Shown here: in pieces, positions 1-8,256 of the stretch
Position numbering within the stretch: the first letter of the stretch is position 1
Layout: each line of letters starts with the position of its first letter
NCBI GenBank assembly: GCA_029261875.1
Contig: JAJDAL010000054.1
Coordinates: 62,001 to 126,000, forward strand
Source of the DNA: Deltaproteobacteria bacterium
GTDB lineage: Bacteria; Myxococcota_A; UBA9160; JAJDAL01
Direction of reading: 5' to 3'
DNA: 64,000 bases
Made by a program: the position numbers and the translations under genes
The notes under the pieces: model-generated
Seen by the model: only the letters and a program-made list of their open reading frames with translations
Told to the model about the DNA's origin: nothing
Databases searched by the model: none

Positions 1-244
1 GTCCCAGGATGTGTGCGATCTCGCCGGTCGCCGCTCCGAAATCGAGGATATCGCCCGGAATTCCCACGTCTCGATACAGATTGCGTGCAGCGACGAGGCG
101 CCACCAGGAGATCGCCGCCGCCAGGGGATTGGGGTGGCAATAGGAGGGAATGCAGCTTTCTTCGATCTCGGACATCTGTCGCTCGATGTCGAAATCGCTG
201 CGCAATTGCCTGCGCCGCTGTCGGATGAGCTGGAAGAGATTCAT
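1..244 (-). CDS. SAM-dependent methyltransferase, N-terminal part (partial)
   Basis: Eighty-one codons are visible before the gene runs off the left edge. The ATG is directly preceded by an in-frame TGA, so this is the most upstream possible start. Residues 1-60 are polar with a Trp-Trp pair near 47; residues 66-81 read ILDFGAATGEIAHILG, which fits motif I (SAM-binding glycine loop) of class I methyltransferases. The substrate cannot be told. It is divergent from the membrane glycosyltransferase-like gene at 369, and with the GT2 gene beyond it the setting suggests surface polysaccharide or glycolipid work. Function at family level is likely; the rest of the catalytic domain lies outside the window. 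Confidence 0.7.
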   Translation of the reverse strand, partial: MNLFQLIRQRRRQLRSDFDIERQMSEIEESCIPSYCHPNPLAAAISWWRLVAARNLYRDVGIPGDILDFGAATGEIAHILG

Positions 245-368
245 TCAACGTGCTTTCACGCGCCCACGCCGTGCGCTATGTCCTGGCGAGCGCAGCAGAA
301 AGCAATCTCGCTGTGGGAAGTATGGCCGCACCACCACTGGGGTGCAACGCGGCGTCGGGCACCCGCTT

Positions 369-2132
369 GTGAACCCTTCGGTCGCCACACCGCCGGATCC
401 CTCGAATCCGTTCCAGCGCCCCTGGGCGACGTGGCTCGCTTTGGCCCTCTTGACGCTGCTCGTGGCGGGGAAGTTTGCGCCCACCTGGCGGGCCGGGATC
501 GATTCCGTCGTTCCCGCACTGTCGGTGTTCGGCGATCGAACGCAATTGAGTCCGCAGCAGAAGATGTGGAATGTCACGACCCGCGCGGACACCACCTTTG
601 CGGCCTGGTTGGTCAGTCGCAACGCCTACACGTTGCTCCACCGACCGACGTCCTTGTTCCATGGGGAGCACTGTGCGCCAACCGAAAACAGCCTGACACT
701 CGGTGAGCCGATGATCACCCTGGGCCTGCTCGCCGTGCCCGCATATCTCGTCACCGGCGATCCCATCGTTACCTACAACCTCGCGATGTTTACGGTTTGG
801 TGGTTGGGGGCCGTTGCGATCTTTTCCCTGGTGGTCGCCTGGACGGGGAATCCAGTCGCGGGTTTCCTGGCTGCGGTGATCTACACCTTTCACCCCGCCC
901 ACGCGCGCGACATCACGCATCCGTTCATCTACGACATGGCGTGGACGACCTTCGCGCTGTTGTTCTCCCAGCGCTTGTTGGCGCGGGGACGTTGGCGCGA
1001 CGCTGTCGGGCTATCCGTCTGCCTGGTGCTGCAGATGGGCGCGAGCTTCTACCCCCTGCTGTCGGCGCTCTTTCTCGTGCTTCCGTTTTCCGTGTGGTTG
1101 GTCGTCACCTACGGGCTGCGCCAGGTGACGCTTGCGCAATTCGGTTTCGTGCTCGCCTGCGCGGGGCTCGGCGCCTTTGCGATCTATTCCCCCTACCTGG
1201 AACTGCGGGCGGGTTCGGATCTGCTCGAACGTGCGAATCACAACTATTCGCCCTGGGTGACGTTTCTGCCCGGCGGATTGCGGTTTCCCGGATGGCCGCC
1301 GCTGCTCCTGATCGTGGCCGGGTTGGTGTTGGGTCGCAGGGAACTTCGCGGGCGTCTCGGCGGCGATCCGCGCGGGGCGCTCGTTCTCGGCGCGCTGTTG
1401 GTGGCCCTCGCGGCAACCGGAGGCACTGAGGTCGCGGAACGGGCGGCCTTGTTTGGCGCGCCGCCCCCCCCGGTCCCGCTGCCGAATCTCTACCGCGCGC
1501 TCGCGTCCTGGCTACCCGGCCTCGACGCCATTCGAAACGTTTCGCAATTGGGGCTGGGCGTGCATCTGGCCGCGAGTGTGCTGGCGGGACTCGGTGCGGC
1601 GTCGCTGTGGAGGCGCGTGCAGGGAAGGCGCATGGCGGTTGCCGTCGCGCTCGTTGCTGCGGCCGCGGTATCGATCGAAGCCGTGCGTCCGATCGGTACG
1701 CCGCCCAAGACCCATTGGGATCAGCTCGAGATCCGACCCGGTCCGGATGCCATCGACTTCTACGCCCAACTCGACCAGCTCGGAAACACCGGGGCGATGT
1801 TGGAAGTTCCCATCGCGGCCAACGTGATGTACAGCTTCGGGCGCGCCTTGAACCAGATCCTTCTCTCGGCCTGGCACCACCGGCCGACCTCGGCGTGCTT
1901 CGGCTCCTACAAGCCTCCCGAGCAGGAACGCGTGGTGGCGCTTGCGCGCTTGCTGCCGGATGCCGAGGCTGTGCGGGAGCTCGCCGCTTTGGGATTCACC
2001 ACCATCGTGGCCCACGAAATCCGTGGCGGTGAGCTGCGGCGTGGGCTCGAAGCCCTCGTCCAAACGGACCGTTTGCGGAGGGTTCACGCCACACCGCGCC
2101 GCGCCGCCTACGGGATCGCGCCTTCGCCCTGA
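369..2132 (+). CDS. Polytopic membrane protein, GT-C/PMT-like glycosyltransferase candidate
   Basis: A 587-residue protein if started at GTG 369. The frame stays open further upstream (to 150), but that stretch is Arg/Cys-rich, unlike a membrane N-terminus, and overlaps the divergent methyltransferase. After a short Pro-rich head the first membrane segment is WLALALLTLLVAGKF, followed by about ten hydrophobic segments to roughly residue 480 and a soluble C-terminal domain of about 110 residues. This plan matches GT-C fold sugar transferases (PMT/ArnT or YfhO-like), which use lipid-linked sugars at the periplasmic face. No catalytic DE/DD motif could be fixed by eye, so the family is an inference. 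It sits 28 bases upstream of a GT2 gene of the DPM type, a usual partner that makes polyprenyl-phosphate sugar. Confidence 0.6.
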   Translation: MNPSVATPPDPSNPFQRPWATWLALALLTLLVAGKFAPTWRAGIDSVVPALSVFGDRTQLSPQQKMWNVTTRADTTFAAWLVSRNAYTLLHRPTSLFHGEHCAPTENSLTLGEPMITLGLLAVPAYLVTGDPIVTYNLAMFTVWWLGAVAIFSLVVAWTGNPVAGFLAAVIYTFHPAHARDITHPFIYDMAWTTFALLFSQRLLARGRWRDAVGLSVCLVLQMGASFYPLLSALFLVLPFSVWLVVTYGLRQVTLAQFGFVLACAGLGAFAIYSPYLELRAGSDLLERANHNYSPWVTFLPGGLRFPGWPPLLLIVAGLVLGRRELRGRLGGDPRGALVLGALLVALAATGGTEVAERAALFGAPPPPVPLPNLYRALASWLPGLDAIRNVSQLGLGVHLAASVLAGLGAASLWRRVQGRRMAVAVALVAAAAVSIEAVRPIGTPPKTHWDQLEIRPGPDAIDFYAQLDQLGNTGAMLEVPIAANVMYSFGRALNQILLSAWHHRPTSACFGSYKPPEQERVVALARLLPDAEAVRELAALGFTTIVAHEIRGGELRRGLEALVQTDRLRRVHATPRRAAYGIAPSP

Positions 2133-2160
2133 GGTGGGTGTGATATTCTGATCGCCGCCC

Positions 2161-3108
2161 ATGATTTCCGTCATCGTTCCCTGCTACCGCGTTCGCACTC
2201 AGGTCCTCGACGTTCTGAAGAACATCGGACAAGAGTGCGATCGGATCTACGTCGTCGACGACGCGTGCCCCGAGGGCTCGGGAAAGCACGTCGAGGAAAA
2301 TTGCGTCGATCCCCGAGTGCAGGTGATTTTTCACACCGAGAACCAAGGCGTGGGGGGCGCGACGCTCACGGGCTATCGCCACGCACTCAAAGACGGAGCC
2401 GAAGTGCTCGTCAAGCTCGATGGCGACGGTCAGATGGATCCCGCCCTGATTCCGCGCCTGGTGCAGCCGATTCTCGAAGGGCTTGCGGATTACACCAAGG
2501 GCAATCGCTTCCACGACCTCGATACCCTGCGCCGCATGCCCAATTCGCGAATCCTCGGCAACGCGGTGCTGTCCTTCATCACGAAGGCGTCGAGCGGATA
2601 TTGGAATCTGTTCGATCCCACCAACGGATTTACCGCAATGCAGGGGCGGGTTGCCGCCCACCTGCCGTTCGACAAGATTCGCCGCAGCTATTTCTTCGAG
2701 TCGGACCTGTTGTTTCGCCTGAATCTGTTGCGCGCGGTGGTGCGCGATGTGCCGATGCCGGCGAACTACGGTGACGAAGAGAGCAATCTCGTGATTCGCC
2801 GGATTCTCGGGGAATTCCTCACGCGCCATCCGGTGAATTTCGCCAAACGCATTTTCTACAACTACTTCCTACACAGCTTTGGTGTCGCCTCGGTCCAGTT
2901 GATGGCAGGCCTGCCCCTCGTGGCCTTTGGGACCTACTACGGAATCACCCGTTGGTTCGAAAGCCTGGCGACGGGCACGCCGGCCACGAGCGGGACGGTG
3001 ATGCTGGCCGCATTGCCCGTGGTCCTCGGCGCACAACTTCTCCTGGCCTTCATCGGTCACGATGTCCAAGACATTCCGCGGGATCCCCTGCAGCGGTTAC
3101 TCCCCTAG
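2161..3108 (+). CDS. GT2 family glycosyltransferase (dolichyl/polyprenyl-phosphate sugar synthase type) with membrane tail
   Basis: A 315-residue GT-A fold transferase. Residues 1-10 (MISVIVPCYR) are the classic GT2 start, DD at 33-34 binds the nucleotide, and KLDGDGQMD (85-93) holds the metal-binding acidic motif. The last 90 residues carry two hydrophobic helices, as in DPM1/GtrB-like enzymes that charge a polyprenyl phosphate with a sugar for use across the membrane. It follows the GT-C-like gene and probably supplies its donor. Its TAG stop shares the CTAG at 3105-3108 with the stop of the convergent metallo-hydrolase gene. Confidence 0.85.
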   Translation: MISVIVPCYRVRTQVLDVLKNIGQECDRIYVVDDACPEGSGKHVEENCVDPRVQVIFHTENQGVGGATLTGYRHALKDGAEVLVKLDGDGQMDPALIPRLVQPILEGLADYTKGNRFHDLDTLRRMPNSRILGNAVLSFITKASSGYWNLFDPTNGFTAMQGRVAAHLPFDKIRRSYFFESDLLFRLNLLRAVVRDVPMPANYGDEESNLVIRRILGEFLTRHPVNFAKRIFYNYFLHSFGVASVQLMAGLPLVAFGTYYGITRWFESLATGTPATSGTVMLAALPVVLGAQLLLAFIGHDVQDIPRDPLQRLLP

Positions 3109-4499
3109 GTGTCGGCGCGCGGGTCCCAGCTTTCGATGATCGATTCGAGAGAGGGCTTGCGGGTCGCAACGGCTTTCGCGTAGCCCGCGAATTCGCGCCA
3201 GCGCCGCCACAACGCGGCGATCGGTCGCGGCCGCAACAGGCTCCGAACCGGTAGGTAGCCGAGCTCATACACGGCCAGCAGTCCCCAGAACGCGGCATCG
3301 GGAACCAATCCGCCCCGATGCAGATGCACCCGAAGCCGCTTGCTGATTCCCACCAGGTTCAAGCAGTACTTGTCGAGGGCGTCGCGCAACAGATGGGCGT
3401 TGGCGCGTACGACGGAATCGACATCGTCGGGTCGCTGCGATCGCATCTCGATGCGCTGCTTGCGAAGGTCGACGATCAGAAACTCCGATGCGGGCAGCTC
3501 GAAGGCGACCCGAAACGGAAACGCGCGTCGCAAGGGCCAGGGCACCGCTCGACAGAAGGCCAGGAGGTGCTGCTCGAGCGACGCCGGGTCGATTGGGGCG
3601 AGCGCATTCTCCTCGTCACTGTAACGCTCGAGGACTGAGCGCTTCTCGGTTGCGAGTTCTCGGATGATCTCGGGGATTCGTCGGGTCGCGCCCGGGTCGG
3701 AAATTTGGAACCCGAGGTCGGCATCCCAACCGTCGCCGGGAGCGAGGATCACGACTTCCGCATCGCCGATCACACCCCGGCAGGTGGCTGCGACCGCTTC
3801 CGGCGCAACCAGGTGTTGGTTCTGGGATTGGCTCTCCGGATGCAGGTGGCAGACGTTGCTCGCAAAGGGAATGGCGAAGCGGGGCTGAATCCGTTTCGCG
3901 GCCGCCGCAAAACTCTTGGTGTAGTAGTCCTCGGGTAGCAGTTCGAGATCTGCGGGGTCGTCGGCGCTGTAGCAGAAGGGGTAGGACTGGGCGGGAGCAT
4001 GGCTGCGGAACAGAAAGTCGACCCGCGGGTGACGGCGCAACACCTGGTCGAGTGCGAGTCCGCCGGCCTTGGAATCGTTGAGGTTGAGGAGCGTGTGCTG
4101 ACCGTCGCTGATCACGACCGCGGAATCATCCAATCCGAACTGGTAGCTGTGAATCTCCAATGGACCCACGTGGACCGATGCCGCGTGCGGGATTTCCTCG
4201 ACGTGTTCGAAGCCGCGTTCGGAAAGCATCGGGCGGATGCGATCCACCGGGAACTTGGGCACCAAGATCCGCGTGTCTCTCGGAAACCGCCGCAAGGAGG
4301 GAAAATGCAGGTGGTCGGGGTGTTCGTGGGTGTAGTAGATGGCATCGATTTCCGCGGGGTCGAACAGGTCGAGTTCCGCGCGGGGCGCATGCCACCACGA
4401 ACGCCAATAGCACGAACCGATCAGCCACGGGTCCGTGAGGAATCGGGTTTCTCCGGCCTCGACCCACAGGCAGGCGTGACTCACGATCCGAAACTTCAC
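3105..4499 (-). CDS. Metallo-beta-lactamase-fold hydrolase (UlaG/CMAH-like)
   Basis: A 464-residue protein. The GTG at 4499 overlaps the TGA of the upstream sulfatase gene as GTGA, which indicates translational coupling and fixes the start. The metal-binding motif THEHPDH lies at 57-63, and strands such as LNLNDSKAG and FLFRSHAP fit the later metal ligands. An extra 200-residue C-terminal part follows, with a basic helix near residue 430. The overall look is closest to the UlaG / CMP-Neu5Ac hydroxylase-like branch of the superfamily, but no Rieske motif is present. No signal peptide is seen, so it is cytoplasmic or membrane-associated. The exact reaction is unknown; a role in sugar or surface-glycan metabolism follows only from the neighbours. 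Confidence 0.75.
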   Translation of the reverse strand: MKFRIVSHACLWVEAGETRFLTDPWLIGSCYWRSWWHAPRAELDLFDPAEIDAIYYTHEHPDHLHFPSLRRFPRDTRILVPKFPVDRIRPMLSERGFEHVEEIPHAASVHVGPLEIHSYQFGLDDSAVVISDGQHTLLNLNDSKAGGLALDQVLRRHPRVDFLFRSHAPAQSYPFCYSADDPADLELLPEDYYTKSFAAAAKRIQPRFAIPFASNVCHLHPESQSQNQHLVAPEAVAATCRGVIGDAEVVILAPGDGWDADLGFQISDPGATRRIPEIIRELATEKRSVLERYSDEENALAPIDPASLEQHLLAFCRAVPWPLRRAFPFRVAFELPASEFLIVDLRKQRIEMRSQRPDDVDSVVRANAHLLRDALDKYCLNLVGISKRLRVHLHRGGLVPDAAFWGLLAVYELGYLPVRSLLRPRPIAALWRRWREFAGYAKAVATRKPSLESIIESWDPRADT

Positions 4500-6562
4500 C
4501 GGGTCGGCTCGCCGGGTTCCGGTGGTGCGGGTTCTTCGACGTAGCCGAGGCTGCGAAGCATCTCCACGCGTTCGGGGTCGAGGCCCGGGTGTGCCGGTGC
4601 TGGGGCCCGCCTTCGTGTTTCCATGTGCGCACGCGCCGCATAGGCATCGGCCAGTCGAATCAGGTCGCTCGCACTTTCGGCCTGCTCGCGGAATCGGTCC
4701 AGGCTTTCTTCCGGGTCCCGCGCCAAGTCGAAATATTGGTACTCGGGTCCACCGTCGGTGGTTCGGCGAATCAGTTTTCGATCTCCCAGCTGAACCGCGA
4801 AGGTGGGCTGCGGAATGTCGAGCTTCGCGAGGTTCGCAGTTTCCGCCGTGCCGAGCCACGCTTCGGAATAGATGGGTGCCGCTTCGAGCGGCGTCTGGTC
4901 TCGGATCTGCCGCACCAGACTGCGACCGGTGGCGTGGGGGGAGGGCGGTACGTCGAGGAGCTCGAGCAAGGTCGGGAGCAGGTCCGCTTGGGCCACGGGT
5001 GCGTCGACGCTACGCCCAGCGGGAATGCCGGGCCCCCAGAACAGGAGGGGCACGCGGAGAACCTCGCGGTGCAGGGCCGCACCGTGGCCCGCCTGGGCGT
5101 GCTCGAGGAATTCTTCGCCGTGGTCCGCGGTGACGATCACGAGGGTGTCGTTCAATTGGCCCGCAGAATCCAAATCGTCGAACCAGCTGCGAAGGGAATC
5201 GTCCAGATAGCGGATCTCCCGGTCGTAGTGGGCTGGCTGGCGGTCCTCGGGTAGGCCCGGAACCGGATCGGGATCCGGTAGGAGTTCGGTGTAGCGATCC
5301 GGGGGGTGATAGGGGTAGTGGGCCTGATAGGTGTGAACGAACAAGAAATAGCGCTGTCCCTGGTGGGCGGTGATGAAGTCCCGCGCCTTGGCGAGGGTGG
5401 TGGGCGCGTCGCCCGCGCGCTGGGGCGTCTTGTTCTCGAGGTAGCGCCCAAAGCCGCGGCTGAAACCATCCCGCGCGTGAAGTGCGCCGTTTTCCGTGAC
5501 CGCGCCCGTGGCAAAGCCCGCGTTGCGCAGCAGCTCTGCCAGGGTTGGAATCGATTCCGCGAGCGGGTGCGTTCCGAAGTTGGTCCGCAACCCGTGCACG
5601 GAAGGGGGAAGCGAGGTGAAGAGGGTCATGTGTGCGGGGACCGTGAGCGGCGCCGCGGCAACGAGATGGTCGAACTTCGTTCCTTCGCGCTCGAATTTCT
5701 CGCGCAGAAAGGGAGCGGTGTCGCGGGGGTACCCGTAGGAGGGAAGCTGTTGCGCGCGAAGCGTGTCGAGAGAAATCAGGATGACGTTGGGCGGCTTCGG
5801 GGCGCGCGGTCGCGAGACGAAGACACGCGGATCCGAAAAGATGGGCAAACTGAGCGCCTTCGAGGTCGGGTCGGCCAGGCGGGCGCGAAAGCGAAAGTGG
5901 ACGCGCTCACCCGCGTAGGGGCGCAGGGAAAGTCGGCGATCGCGCCAGCCCGCGGCGCCCGCCGGGACCACCTCTTCGAACGCCAGGAAACAATTGCCTT
6001 CGGGGCAGATCTCCACACTGAACAGAACGTCGCCGGCCTGGCTGGCGGCTTCCAGGACCCCCATGCCAAATTCGAGTGCCGCGCGTTCGGGGACCAGGAA
6101 GGGATCTGCTCTGTGGAGGATCCGGCCCTTGGGTGCCGCCTCGAAAACCTCGGCGTCGACAACGATCTTGGCGGCGACCTTCTTGGGCAGGGATACCGTG
6201 AAGTTCAGCATCTGGTCCGCATCGAGGACCGCCGGCACCGCGGGTTGGCGGGTCCAGCGATTCCTCTGGCGCAACCGCGGACGAACCAGCAGTGCCGCGG
6301 AGGGCGAGACCCCACCCGGCAACGGCACGCGTACGGAGAGTTGGTTGCCTGCAGGCGGAGTCAGGGGGCCGACCGGGCGCGTTCGCGCGCTGGCATAGCG
6401 GGCCAGGACGGGGCGGGTCTCCGACTGGATTTGCGCCGTGATCGTCGACTTCGCGAAGTGGTGTTCCGCTTCCCAAACGCGATCGGATTGCGAGCAGGCG
6501 GTCGCGAAGAAGCAACACAGCGCGACCCCCACCCACGCGGTCGCAGGGTTCGGGTGCCCCAT
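4496..6562 (-). CDS. Sulfatase-fold lipoprotein (alkaline phosphatase superfamily)
   Basis: A 688-residue protein with a lipoprotein signal (FFATAC, Cys23), so likely exported and membrane-anchored. Residues 25-250 form a beta-rich region; the sulfatase domain begins at PNVILISLD (258-266; Asp266 is the first metal ligand). The later VTADHGEEFLEH supplies the Asp-His metal pair. At the nucleophile site it reads TVPAH (307-311): a Thr stands where classic sulfatases have the Cys/Ser of C/S-x-P-x-R. A formylglycine mechanism is therefore unlikely; phosphoryl- or phosphoethanolamine-transfer chemistry with Thr as nucleophile is possible. It is coupled (GTGA) to the metallo-hydrolase downstream. 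Confidence 0.8.
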   Translation of the reverse strand: MGHPNPATAWVGVALCCFFATACSQSDRVWEAEHHFAKSTITAQIQSETRPVLARYASARTRPVGPLTPPAGNQLSVRVPLPGGVSPSAALLVRPRLRQRNRWTRQPAVPAVLDADQMLNFTVSLPKKVAAKIVVDAEVFEAAPKGRILHRADPFLVPERAALEFGMGVLEAASQAGDVLFSVEICPEGNCFLAFEEVVPAGAAGWRDRRLSLRPYAGERVHFRFRARLADPTSKALSLPIFSDPRVFVSRPRAPKPPNVILISLDTLRAQQLPSYGYPRDTAPFLREKFEREGTKFDHLVAAAPLTVPAHMTLFTSLPPSVHGLRTNFGTHPLAESIPTLAELLRNAGFATGAVTENGALHARDGFSRGFGRYLENKTPQRAGDAPTTLAKARDFITAHQGQRYFLFVHTYQAHYPYHPPDRYTELLPDPDPVPGLPEDRQPAHYDREIRYLDDSLRSWFDDLDSAGQLNDTLVIVTADHGEEFLEHAQAGHGAALHREVLRVPLLFWGPGIPAGRSVDAPVAQADLLPTLLELLDVPPSPHATGRSLVRQIRDQTPLEAAPIYSEAWLGTAETANLAKLDIPQPTFAVQLGDRKLIRRTTDGGPEYQYFDLARDPEESLDRFREQAESASDLIRLADAYAARAHMETRRRAPAPAHPGLDPERVEMLRSLGYVEEPAPPEPGEPTR

Positions 6563-6573
6563 GGCGATTTCGC

Positions 6574-7041
6574 TTACTTCGCAACCCCGTTGCCGGGAAG
6601 CGTCAACACCACCAGACAGAATTCCTTCTTGGCGTCAGCGAGAATCACGATCTTGGTCTGGGCGGTTTCTTTCTTGAAACTCAGATGGGCGGCCGGTGCG
6701 CGTCCGAGGGGGCTGCGCTCCGTCCGCGTCGAGTTTTCGTGCTCCCACCCGGCCGCTTCGAGTTTTTCGGTGTAGGCCTTCACTACATCGTCGATACCGA
6801 GCTTGACCTTGTACGCGTAGCCGAAGCGAACCGTGCTCCCCTCGTAGGCGCCTTCGAGAATCGGTAGGTCATTCCACTCGGTCGGTGTCTCGGCGGCTTC
6901 GGGTTTCGCGGTTTCGGAGGGCGTCCCGGTGGGAGCCGCCGCTTCCGCCGCCGGTTTTTCGGTTGCAACTTCGCCGTCCGCACCGGCCGGCGCTGCCAGC
7001 CCCACCCCCAGGACGAGCGCCGCGATTCGCAAGTACATCAT
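6574..7041 (-). CDS. Small exported hypothetical protein
   Basis: A 155-residue protein of no family I recognise. The start is the second of two tandem ATGs behind GGAGGA (7 bases before the first ATG). A signal peptide (MYLRIAALVLGVGLAAPAGA) is followed by a low-complexity Ala/Pro/Glu/Thr linker to about residue 55. The folded part of about 95 residues contains TVRFGYAYKVKLGIDDVVKAY and LEAAGWEHE, a pattern like small domains in which an alpha helix precedes a 'xGWxxE' strand and which often bind ligands in the periplasm. It lies between the acyl-CoA dehydrogenase pair and the sulfatase gene on the same strand and may be read through from either side. Confidence 0.7.
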   Translation of the reverse strand: MMYLRIAALVLGVGLAAPAGADGEVATEKPAAEAAAPTGTPSETAKPEAAETPTEWNDLPILEGAYEGSTVRFGYAYKVKLGIDDVVKAYTEKLEAAGWEHENSTRTERSPLGRAPAAHLSFKKETAQTKIVILADAKKEFCLVVLTLPGNGVAK

Positions 7042-7158
7042 GATCTGATCCTCCAAGCGCGCCCGGTGCGAGCGCTGCCACGGCCCGAATGTCGGGCCCG
7101 CTTTTGCCGTCCGTACGCAGGGGCGGAATGCATTCGTGATTCGCCCCCGCAGAAGATA

Positions 7159-8244
7159 TCAGGCGATCCCCGCTGCGCTGAGCGCGTTCTCCAACTGCTG
7201 GTGCGTGGTGCCGTAGAATTCTTCGAGGGTTTTGGTTCGCTTGAGAAAGATGTGGGGGTCGTATTCCCAGGTGAACCCCACGCCGCCGTGAAGCTGAATC
7301 GATGCTCCGCAGACGAAACGGGCCGCCCGTCCCGCGTAAGCCTTGGCGGCGGCAACCAGAAGCGCGGCATTGGGTTCGTTCGAATCCACCGCCCACGCAG
7401 CGCGGTAGACAGCGGCGCGCGAGGCTTCGGTCTGCAGGAACATCTCCGCCTGGCGATGCTGGAGGACCTGGAAGGTGGCGATGGGAACACCGAAGGCTTC
7501 GCGTTCGAGGGTGTATTGGGTCGCCATTTCGAGGGAACGCTCCATCAAGCCCAACGCCAGTGCGGCGCCACCCAAAGCCGCCACGCGATCCACGCGGGCG
7601 AGCGCGCGTTGCGCCTGTTCGGCGTCGGCCAACCGGGTTCCCGGAAGGGCGAGCTGGATCTCGACGAAACGTTGGGCGTGATCGAGGGTTTCGAGGGGCG
7701 TTGCGTTCCAGCCCGTCCCGGGCCGCGGTACCAGGACCAGGCCTTGCCGGGTCGTGACGATCAGGGCGTCCGCGTGGCTCCCGAACGGGACGAAGAGCTT
7801 CGATCCCGCGACTTGCTTGCCATCGAAGACCGCGCTGGCGGGTGCCGCGTCGTCCGCCTGCAGCGTGTCGCGTCGGGCGATGACCGCGATGGCATCGCCC
7901 GCGACGATGCGGCCGAGCCACTCGCGGGCCAGATCGCAATCGCAGGCGCGCAAGGCTTCGCTGGCGAGCACGAGATCCAGATAGGGACCGGGAAACGCCG
8001 CTCGGCCCATCTCTTCGAGAACCGCGACGAGGCCAATGCAACCGACCTCCGCGCCGCCTTCGGCTTCGGTCAAGGTGAGGCCCAGGTAGCCCAGCTCTGC
8101 GAGTTGGGCGTACAGGGTCTTGGAGAAACCCAGGTCGCTGTCTTCCATGATGCGGCGCGATTCCTCGAGCGGCGCTTCCTTGTCGAGGAGTTCGCGGGTG
8201 GATTGCTTCAGCAGGGCGCGGTCTTCGTCGAGTTCGAATTGCAT
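7159..8244 (-). CDS. Acyl-CoA dehydrogenase, smaller subunit of a heteromeric pair
   Basis: A 361-residue member of the ACAD family. It starts with MQFELDEDRALLKQ, carries the helical N-domain, a beta domain (SKLFVPFGSHADALIV) and a C-domain ending HGGVGFTWEYDPHIFLKR, the signature of the shorter partner in two-gene ACADs such as the mycobacterial FadE26/27 and FadE28/29 pairs. These alpha2beta2 enzymes insert a C2=C3 double bond into bulky or side-chain acyl-CoAs, reducing FAD that is reoxidised by ETF. The larger partner ends 12 bases upstream, so the two are co-transcribed. The substrate is not readable; a sterol-like or branched acyl-CoA is a guess from the pairing. Confidence 0.88.
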   Translation of the reverse strand: MQFELDEDRALLKQSTRELLDKEAPLEESRRIMEDSDLGFSKTLYAQLAELGYLGLTLTEAEGGAEVGCIGLVAVLEEMGRAAFPGPYLDLVLASEALRACDCDLAREWLGRIVAGDAIAVIARRDTLQADDAAPASAVFDGKQVAGSKLFVPFGSHADALIVTTRQGLVLVPRPGTGWNATPLETLDHAQRFVEIQLALPGTRLADAEQAQRALARVDRVAALGGAALALGLMERSLEMATQYTLEREAFGVPIATFQVLQHRQAEMFLQTEASRAAVYRAAWAVDSNEPNAALLVAAAKAYAGRAARFVCGASIQLHGGVGFTWEYDPHIFLKRTKTLEEFYGTTHQQLENALSAAGIA

Positions 8245-8256
8245 GGTTTCCCCGGG

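Noticed and set aside
4500-4859. 120-codon N-terminal extension of the metallo-hydrolase
   Set aside because: It lies within the sulfatase gene in another frame and is Arg/Pro-rich; the GTGA overlap at 4496-4499 is the natural start.
7082-7098. Hairpin GGCCCGA-ATG-TCGGGCC followed by CGCTTTT as a terminator
   Set aside because: The T-run is on the plus strand, where no gene is transcribed into it; the genes here run leftward.
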